A stretch of DNA of 64,000 bases from contig MU832221.1 in the NCBI GenBank assembly GCA_029204225.1, positions 1 through 64,000 of the forward strand, written 5' to 3'. Made by a program: the position numbers and the translations under genes. Every line of letters starts with the position of its first letter. Within the stretch, counting starts at the first letter, position 1. The DNA is from Diphasiastrum complanatum (lineage: Eukaryota; Streptophyta; Lycopodiopsida; Lycopodiales; Lycopodiaceae). The notes beneath the pieces are model-generated. The model saw only the letters and a program-made list of their open reading frames with translations, was not told the DNA's origin and ran no database searches. Of the stretch, positions 37,201 through 47,264 are shown in pieces.

Positions 37201-40200
37201 CCAACTGGGGGCCCTATCCTGCTGACAGGGTCCCTAGGCTGTGTTAGGCCCGCCATGGCTATGGACCGTGCTGGGGCACACTACTCACACTATCTTGCCC
37301 TGTGGGTCATGTACGCTGGACACGACCCTGACTGTGGTATCTGACCTATCTGTGTTCTCTAGGGTTCGGCACTGGTTACGAGCTCGTAACACTCCCTCCC
37401 CCTTAAGAACCGTCTTGGTCCTCTAAGACAAAGTCTGGAAAAATCTTGCGAAGGACACTGCCTCTTTCCCAAGTGGCATTCTCAACAGGCTGATCATTCC
37501 ACTTAACCAGATATTCTCGGTATAGAGTATGACGAGTCTGCGTCTCTCTACTATCAAGAATTTCCTCTGGTTCATGTGGAGGTTGTTGAGGATCCAATGG
37601 GAGAACTAGAACACTGTCCCCTACCAGATTATCTGATCTGGTTAAGGCTTTTCGTAACTGACTTACATGAAAGACTGGAAAAACCTTACTGCTGTGTGGG
37701 AGTTCTAGTTCATAGGTGACCTCGCCTAGTCTCCTATTGATGGTAAAGGGACCACAATACCTTGGAGACAACTTAGCACACACTCCTGATTTGAGGGTTT
37801 TAGAGTCAACTGGGACTCTCAAGTAGACTTTCTCACCAGTGGAGAACTGCACATCCCGTCTGTGTGGATCTGCATAATGCCTAGCTCGATCCTGGGATTG
37901 TCTAATGCTACGCTTAGCATGTTCTATCATCTGGTTTAGGTCTTCTAAAAAGTTTCTGGCTGCTTCAACTTTTTCTTGTTTAAACCCTACAGCTGTGGGT
38001 GAGCGTGGCTGAAAACCGTACATCAGCATAAATGGGCTGTATCCCGTAGCTGAATGTTTGGTACTGTTGTAAGCAAACTCTAATATTGAGAGATACTCCT
38101 CCCAATTAGTCTGCCTCTTGCTGACGTATGCACGAAGCATATCCTCCAGCACTTGATTTACCCTTTCTGTTTGACCGTCCGTCTGTGGATGGTCAGTGGT
38201 ACTCATATTAAGTTTAGTATGGAGATGATGGAATACTGCCTTCCAAAAATTTCCAGTAAACTTACTGTCCCGGTCGCTGACTATGCCGGAAGGTAGACCG
38301 TACAATTTAAATAGCCCGTCTACAAACAACCTCGCTAACTCTGGAGCTCTAATGGTTGTTTTGGTCGGAATAAAATGAGCCATTTTGGTCAGACGGTCAA
38401 CTGTGACCCATATAGCGTCATTACCCTTTTGGGTTTTAGGCAGGCCTACTATAAAATCCATGGAGATACTCTCCCATTTACCAGCTGGTATTTCTAAGGG
38501 ATGCAACAACCCTCCTGCCTTTAAACGCTCTGCTTTATTTACTTGACATTTCTGGCAACTGGTTACATACTGGTGGACGTCCTTTTTCATACTGGGCCAG
38601 AAAAATTGCCTACGAAGAAGCTCATAGGTCTTCTGTATGCCTGGGTGTCCCGCGCTAGGATTGTCATGACATTCATATAGGACCTGCTGCCTATAATCCT
38701 CTGAATTGGGGACACATACTCTATCTCTATAGAGCAAGTACTCATCCTGAATGGAATACTGTTTCCATTTGAATCCTTGAGTCAACTGATCCTCAACCAC
38801 TGGGGTTTGCTTGGGTAATACAGGCTCAGAATCCTCAACGTCATCTGACGACGTATACTCGGACTCATCATCATCCTCAACGGAAGCTGCCGTATTCTTG
38901 GATGAACTGGCACCAGCCCCGGGAACTGGTTCTGGAGTCTGTAACTGTCTGTTCTGGACTGAGTTCCAGATAATAGAGAAGAATGCATCATGCTGGCATT
39001 TCCCTCTCAAGGACTCGAGTAACTCATTACGAATCTGAGTAAAACTCAGCTCGTTTATTATAGGCATTTTGCTAAGGGCATCTGCTACTGTATTGAATTT
39101 TCCACGCCTATATCTGATAGACATGTCAAACTCTTGCATCAACTCTGCCCAACGAGCTTTCCGACCTCTAAGCTCAGGTTGATTGCAAAGGTATCTGAGA
39201 CTCTCATGGTCTGTCAGGACCTCAAAGTTGGCACCATACAAATAATGCCTCCAAGTCTTAAGGGCATGGACTATAGAAAAGAGTTCCTTTTCATAGGCAC
39301 TATACCTAGTCTGTGCTGGCTCGAGTTTTTTACTCTCGAACGCAACTGGTCGTCCACCCTGAGTTAGCACAGCACCTACTGCAAAGTCGCTAGCATCTGT
39401 TTCGACCACAAATGGCTGATTGGGGTCGACGACTTTTAAAACTGGTGCTGTAGCTAAGGCTGTTTTGAGAGCATCAAAGCTCTCCTGTTGTGCAGACTCC
39501 CAAATGAACTCCTTTCCCTTCCCCTTAAGAAGATTTGTCATAGGGACTGCTATCTGAGCATATTCCTTGACAAATCGTCTGTAATATCCCGCCAGACCAA
39601 GAAAGATTTGAAGTTCCAAAATATTCTGAGGTCTCAGCCAACTGAGTATGGCTTTAACCTTATTTGGATCCATCTTAATCCCATCTGAAGAGATAATGTG
39701 ACCCAAATATGCTACTTCTTCAACGAAGAATTCACACTTGGATTGTTTAGCATAAAGCTTATGCTTTCTGAGCAGTCGAAACACCTTTCTGAGGTGTTTT
39801 AGATGCTCCTTCCTCGTTTTGCTGTAGACGAGGATGTCATCTAAAAATACGACTACAAACTTACCCAAGTATGGTCTGAGGACACTGTTCATCAAGGTCA
39901 TAAAGGTAGCTGGAGCATTTGTGAGCCCAAATGGCATCACCTTAAACTCATAATGACCGTGACGAGTCCTAAAAGCTGTTTTCGAGACATCTTCCGATTT
40001 TATACGGACTTGATGATATCCCGATCTGAGATCTATTTTGCTGAAAAACTTAGCCCCATCGAGTTGATCAAACAACTCGTCTGCCCGAGGCATAGGGTAT
40101 TTATTCTTAAATGTGACTTTATTGAGGGCTCTGTAATCTACGCAAAGACGCATAGACCCCTCTTTCTTTTTCACCAATAGGACTGGTGACCATGGTGAAC

Positions 40201-43200
40201 TACTGGTCTGAATTTGGCCTTTCCGAAGATAGTTTGTTAACTGCCTAGTTATTTCTTCATCCTCTGTTCGGCTGACCCGATACGGAGGTTTAGAAACAGG
40301 TGCTGTACCTGGTACTAGGTTTATTACATGATCTACCTCTCTGCTAGGTGGTAAACCATGTGGCAAATCTTCAGGAAAAACATCTTTAAATTTAGACAAT
40401 AAAGTTTCTAATTTACTGATTTTCTGCTGAATAGAACTGGAAATAGAAACTTCAGGAATAAACTGAAAGTCACATAAGAATACCTGATGGTCTTCATCTC
40501 CGATTAGCTGACAGAGCTCTGAACTGCAGACCATAGGGCTGTTGGGAACATCATGCTCCCCATGCAACTGGATCTCTCGGCCTTTATACTGAAAGCTGAG
40601 GGTGTTCTCCTGATAGTTTCTGTGGAGGGAAGGTCCTAAACTGTAGAGCCAATCTCTCCCGAGAACAATGTCTGTTCGATCCAGGTGCATTATCTGAAAG
40701 TTTATTTGATCTTGGTACCCCTGAATATCAAGATTTAACTTACTTACCATAGTTTCCCATATTTTTTTATCTTCACCCTTAGCTAATGAAACTATGTACC
40801 TATGCTGACTAGGTACTTCTAGTAGTTTAAGCTTTTTAACCAGGGTGTGGTTGATGAAATTATGGGTTGCCCCATCATCAACCATGACTCTTACTGACTG
40901 GTTACCAACTTTCCCATGCATACGTACTAGGTCATGCGGCCCAAAGCTGAAGGGTCTCGCTAGCATTGCAGAGGTCAGCTGGCAACAGTGTTCATGATCT
41001 TCATGATACACTTTGATCTCGGAAGCTGCCGAGTCACTGGGGAAACATACAGTCTGAACAAGATGAACTTGTTTTTTATCTTTCTTATCTTTTTTAGTGA
41101 AAGGCCCCTTGGGACACTGTCTGACTGTGTGTCCCTTGCCCATACACACAAAGCACAAACGTTCTTGTTTGGCTTTCTCAAAATCATCTGGTTTTAAGGG
41201 CTGTATGAGTGAAGGGCGTTTCTGAGGAGCTTCACCTTTAAATTTATCTTCTTTCTTTCTTTTTAAAAATTTCTTTTTAAATTGAAAGTCTTTCTGAGGA
41301 AGCTGCTCAAAAAGTGGTTGTTGTCTCGCTCTCTTCCTACCCACTGAATCATCATAGATTTGAGCATATCTGAGAGCTTGCTCAAGGGTAGTAGGCGAGT
41401 TTCTCTGGACCTCTACTTTATATTCATCTTTGAGGCCATGGACAAATCCCCTGATTTTTTGATAGTCATCCATATTTTTAATCTTTAAAATTGCCTCTCG
41501 ATACTGCGAGATATATTGGATGAGGGACTTGTCCATTACTGTTCTTTCCCAGGCTTCCCAGGCTCTATCAAGTTCATTCTCTGGTAGAAATTCTCTTAGG
41601 AAAGCTTCTTCAAAAGCTTTCCATGACCGGGGAGTCTGCCCAGTCTCCTGGAGATTTAACCACCACTTATAGGCCATAGGCCCTAAAGAAAGACTGGCCT
41701 CAATTGCTTGCAAATGGTCAGGGGTCTGTTTAAGAGCATGAATGTTCTTCCATTTGCTGAGGAAGGTTTGTAGAATATCTGCATTTCTATCCTTCTCTTC
41801 CCCATTAAAAGTAGGAGGCTTTAAATCTTTAAAAACACTGGGGTGAGACCGTAAAGTCTCACCCGAAACTGATGGAAGTGGAGAAGGGGATAACTGAGAA
41901 GTGGAGGGAAGGCTTCCTTTCGCGGAGCTCAAAATCAAGTTTTTGAGTTCAGCGAACGAGTCGTCCACACTGGACTTGAAATTGGCTAATGCCAGCTTCA
42001 GTTCATCCACTTCTGTTACCAATTGGAGGAACTGCTCCTTGGTAACCAGTTCGTCGAGTTCTTCGGCGAACTGTTCCTGTTCTTCTACTTCCATGGGTTC
42101 CTTCCCTTTTCTGTAAGCCAAGGCTTCTGTTTCAAGTTCGTCGAAGCCTCTCTCCTGGGGTTGATCAGGTCCCTGAGGAGTGGTCATCTTCGAAACTGAA
42201 AGAGAGCTACCTTAACTTCTGAAGGAAAAAAGTCTAAAAGACTAATTTACAACTGTACAAGGGAAAGGAAAGATGACTTAGCTGTTTCTGAGGACTGTAC
42301 TTCCAAAGAAAGAATGAAGAGGAACCCTTTCAGCTCTTTTCCCCAAAATTTCAGACCTGCTGTTCCGAAAAATGCCAGTTTGAAGCTTCAAAACGGTGCT
42401 AAATTTCCCGGTTTTTTGATGATAGTAGCTCGCTGGTCTGATAGGAATCCTCTTGCTCCAAATCTCTGACGTTGGGGCCCAAAAACTTGTTGAAAAACCA
42501 GATTTTCAGAAGTACTGGCAGCGCTGGCCCTGCTCCTCCTTTTTGGCTTCAAACTCGCTGAGAACCAGTAACTTTTTCCCTGGAAATCGGATGTAGGTCT
42601 CTGACTGTACAGCGATGGAGGTGCTGGCTTCTTCCTACTCTAATTTCGCTGGGAAAACTATAGAGAATCCTCTCAACTCAGTGGGAAACAGCTGTTTTTT
42701 CAGCGAGTTACCTACACTTGGAATCTGACTCCTTGCTACTGTGATTTCTCAGTGGAAATCAGAAGTTTGAAGGCTGCTCCTACAGCGATCCTCCTCCTCT
42801 AGAAATCAGAAGTTTGAAGGCTGCTCCTACAGCGATCCTCCTCCTCTATTCCTCTCTGAGAATCTGAGAAACACTTCCTATCTTCTGATAGCTTTCTCTA
42901 CTACTGTCCTGAACTCCCTAGGATGGAGATGGCTCTGATACCAGTGTAATAGATCCTAACACCACAGTAGGGCAAACACTAACTGATCCACCCAACCTTG
43001 CCTACTCCCTGATATAGAGTAAGCCCCTCCTAGCCCAGTGTGAGGACTGGTAGCATGCTACTGCCAAGTGTCGGCCACGTGGCACTGACGTGGCCGACTG
43101 CACGTCGGGACCCAACTGGGGGCCCTATCCTGCTGACAAGGTCCCTAGGCTGTGTTAGGCCCGCCATGGCTATGGACCGTGCTGGGGCACACTACTCACA

Positions 43201-46200
43201 CTGTCTTGCCCTGTGGGTCATGTACGCTGGACACGACCCTGACTGTGGTATCTGACCTATCTGTGTTCTCTAGGGTTCGGCACTGGTTACGAGCTCGTAA
43301 CATATGGAGTCTACCCAAAAGTCTCAAGTTGGCGTGTACGTACACCAACCTCTCCAACTGCGCTGATGATAGTCGATTCCTCTTCTTCGTGTGAATCATG
43401 GAATGGACACTCCAGTTCCTCTCACAAGCGACTGCAGTGCAGTCCCTTGAGAGAATCCTGATGGCAAGGCGACACAATTTGGGGACATCAACCCCAAACT
43501 TCAACCACCATGACACGGGACGTAGCTAGCCTGAATCACAGTTCAAGGGGCAGTTAGTACTTACTACTAGCAACTTGCAAGATGCAACCAAGTTCCAAGT
43601 TCCAACAAGTTACAATATGATTGACTAACTGTGCAGTAAAATGTGAAGTAACAAGTTTAAACTGTAATGGACCATGCCACATGAACAAGTTTATTACCCT
43701 CTCTCAAAAGCGTCGGGCCAGTGGCGAACTCCAAGGTCTCCTGCCCAAAAATCTGAAGCTCATCCAGCAGGTTATCATGCTTGCGTACATCAGGATAAAC
43801 TCGAGAGAAATAGGCATTCCAGCCATCCCTGAGCTCCCTATCTATGAACTGCTCCTCCTTCCTCCAAAGTGGATGGAGTATGTGGGCCATGGCATGCAGG
43901 GGCCTATGAAACCACTCCCACCTACTCAACCAAAGGAGCCGGACCTTCGTAAGCCTGCAAGAATTAAGATTCAAGAGTCCAGACACAGTAATAATTATAC
44001 AATATAGTACAATGTACATGATAGATCAATCATCATAGTACATACTACATACTATTGTCTACATACTACATTTGAAATTTGAATCTTGATTCTTGATATA
44101 CATAATACCTCTCTGGGCTAATGGTCGTGCAAAGCCTCAACTGCTCGCCCAGCCTGTCCATGAACTCGTACAAGAGGCCCAATGTGCAGCCCTCTCGATC
44201 TGTAAGGCGCAGGACAGTGTAGATGGGCTGTAGGCCCACCACAATGGATCGAGCCTCATCCCAAAATGGTGAATGCATAATGGTCCGCTCGAATCTCTTA
44301 CTCTTGGGCTCCTGTGACGGCCCCCACTGCGCCCAGTCAACAACAACAACCATCTGCCTCAAGCCCTGATGAACTTTCAGCAGTCGTTCCAGGACCAGGA
44401 ACATAAATGCAAACCTGCATAGGGCACATTGCACAAGTGACAAATTCTAAGTTCTAACTTTTGACAAGAGTCAAGAGTCAAGACAATACATGGCACATGC
44501 AATGTGCATCATTGCATGAAATATTTACCACTACTAACTAAACAGTAAATAGTAAATATTTACCAAGTTCCAACAGTCTACAGAAGCGCATTCAAGAATC
44601 AAATTTGAGTTGCAACTTGCATACCTGGTGGGGGCAGGTCTCAAGACATCCAAGGTGGACTGTCTCTTGAACATGGCTAGGACCCTAGGCTTCTTGGTGA
44701 CAAATCTCACCAAGAACCGTGCAGTACGCACCACCTCTGCAATCCAAGGAATCTTGGCCACATCCTCGACCAACAAGTCCAGGCAGTGTGCAGCACAAGG
44801 TGTCCAAAAGATGTGGGGGTAGGTCTCATTAACGAGCCTACCCATGGAGACGCAGTTTGACGCATTATCTGTGACCACCTGCACAACCATACCATGCAAT
44901 GTGCAATGTGCATGAGTTTGGAATTCCGAATTCAAGACTCAAGTGCTCAGTGGCAACTGCTTAGACTTTAGTGAACCATAATCCAGATTCCACTGTTGAT
45001 CAATCCGAAATCGCCATTGAACAATGAACATTCAACATTGACATTTACAAATTAGTAATTACCTGTAACCTAATACCATTTAAGTTTTAACATTATAGGT
45101 AAACCGTAAACCGTAAATTGTAAAAAGTATAATATATATACCTGTACAACGTGTTGTGGTCCGACCTCCTCAATGGCAACTCGAATATGTGAGAACATGT
45201 ACTCGCCCGTGACTGCCTCCCCAGAGGTGTCGATGGATCTGAGAAACATCGTCCCCATGCACGAAGACACCAGGATATTCAATATGTGGCGCCTCCTCGT
45301 ATCGCTCCAACCATCAGATATGATGGTGCAACCATACCTAGTTGAAAGTTCACAGGTGACAAGTGACAAGTCAGTGGACCGTGGTCACGACTCACGACTC
45401 ACTTACAGGTGACAAAACAAGATGAATCATGATTCATGACAGATCCATCATCCGAGAGGAATCAGGATAGATCTTAAATTGTAAATTGCAATTCAAATTT
45501 CATGGCAAATTCCAATGATAAATGATCATTTGAATATTCATGATTAGACATAAATAGCTAGCTGCAGCCTGCAAATTGCAATTAACAAGTAATTTACAAT
45601 TAACGCCTGCAATTTAAGTTTTAACGATCATCATAAAGTCTTTAAACTTTAAAGTTTAGAGTAGATAAAGTTAAAAGCAACTAGTACGTACTGGGCCCAT
45701 GCCTTCCTGAGAGGCTCTAGCTTCTGGTCAACAGAAGCCCGCTCATCAAGAAGCCCCTTCGTCCTCAGGTGCTCGCAAGATGGCCCCTGCCACACCTGCC
45801 CAATCGCACTCACCGCACTCATCGCCCACCTCCATACCGGGGCTGGACACATAGTACTCCCTACCCCCCATCTGTGTAGTGCGGCCTCGTCTACCTCTCC
45901 CTCTCTCAGGTGGATGATGTGGTGCCGGTATGGTCATGGCTAGAGGTGGTGTCGAAGATCCTGCACCAGAAGGCGGGTACTAGGCCATGCCTCATCTGCA
46001 GCTCTGTCTTCTGGGCCATGGGAAGCGAGGGGTGAGCGGATGGCAACTGGGGGGCGTCATGTGGTGGCCTCTGGCTGTGTCGCCGTGACAGCATCTCGAT
46101 CTACCAAAAAAGACAAATTTGAATTTACAATACAATTTAGAAATTAGATGATCAATGAAATTGAAACTTCAAACTTGATGTATCATGTGAGCTAAAAGTT

Positions 46201-46537
46201 AAAACTTAAAACTTGATCAATGTTTGAACTTTGAACTTTGAAGTGTAAGAGTCTTAGAGTTGAATGTTTACCTCTCGGTCTGGGCCCCATCCTCGAAGGG
46301 CCAACCTCCTCCAATGCGACAGGAGTGAGTAGCGTGTCAAGAGCATGCATGCAAGCGGCAATCTCGTACCCCCTCAAACGTAACAAATGTGCCCTGATGC
46401 GTGTGGGCCCTCCAGTGTAAGACTGGTGACAGTATCTGCAAGTCCATCTCTTCGTGCCCGATGTGCCATAGGCCGCAGCGATGGTGACATGATCCCACCC
46501 CATCCCTCGGCATGGTGGCCCTCTCTCTCTCTCTCTC

Positions 46538-46587
<50 letters not shown>

Positions 46588-47203
46588 GGTGACAGTCTAG
46601 ACTCTACAGATCTCTCTAAGTTCTAACTTCTAAGTGCTAAGTTCTAACTAGACTCTACTATCTAGTTACTAGTAACTACTTAGTACTAACTAGTAACTAC
46701 TAAGTACTAACTCAGACTAGTCACTAACTCCTAACTTCTAAGTTCTAACTTCTAACTTCTAACTTCTAACTAAGTAGCTACCCAGGTCCCACACCCATCT
46801 CAAGACTCACAATGCCCACTGCCCACACACACACACAATCTCAGTGCTCAAGCCTCACACAAACTCACAGTGCAGTGTGCACACATCTCAAAACTCACAC
46901 ACACACACCCACAATGCACACATGTCACACACACACACAATATCATAATATCACACACACACACACACTCTCTCTCACACACACTCACTGATTCACTCAC
47001 ACACACTGTACACATCAAAAGACAGTGGACACACACACACACAGTGCACACACACACACAATATCACACAATCACTCACACACATACACACAAAATCACA
47101 CCATTATCTCTCTCTCTCTCTCACACACAGCACTGAGCACACACACACAATCTGAATGGCAAATGCACAGTGCACACAGAGTGCTGACTCCTGAGTGCAC
47201 CCC

Positions 47204-47264
<61 letters not shown>

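Larger units (their letters stand above)
37034..43302 (-). mobile_element. Intact chromodomain Ty3/gypsy element (chromovirus)
   Basis: 6269 bp with 358-bp LTRs at both ends, the 5-bp target duplication TATGG (37029-37033 and 43303-43307), a Met-tRNA primer site, a polypurine tract and one open gag-pol frame. The LTRs differ by two substitutions by eye (in GACAGGG/GACAAGG and ACTATC/ACTGTC), so the insertion is young. It is in the sense orientation relative to alpha-COP and to the hAT-4 transposase that it interrupts. Confidence 0.96.
36325..46503 (-). pseudogene. hAT transposase (BED, DUF659, hATC), split by a Gypsy insertion
   Basis: Cuts and pastes hAT-4 in the nucleus by family role. Minus-strand exons, in order: a BED zinc finger starting [16 protein letters not shown] with CRYCHQSY and RAHLL (46503-about 46270, donor GTAAAC); a low-complexity linker (46100-45690); DUF659 with [20 protein letters not shown] and [10 protein letters not shown] (from about 45330); VTDNASN and [19 protein letters not shown] (44915-44540); RNase-H-like helices (44443-43660); and hATC with [16 protein letters not shown]-like and [10 protein letters not shown] words (about 43510-43310). 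The Gypsy sits inside this exon after NLRLLGR; the reading continues left of it to a GTAACT donor near 37014. Two more exons follow (36803-36695, then 36551-36325), ending in an acidic Ser/Glu tail. No other disabling change stood out. Confidence 0.85.

Noticed and set aside
43196-43305. hATC frame running on into the Gypsy LTR
   Set aside because: The last residues are LTR-derived; the genuine exon resumes at 37028 on the far side of the insertion.
46617-46790. Interstitial telomere repeat
   Set aside because: The unit is TTCTAAC and variants, not the plant TTTAGGG/CCCTAAA unit.
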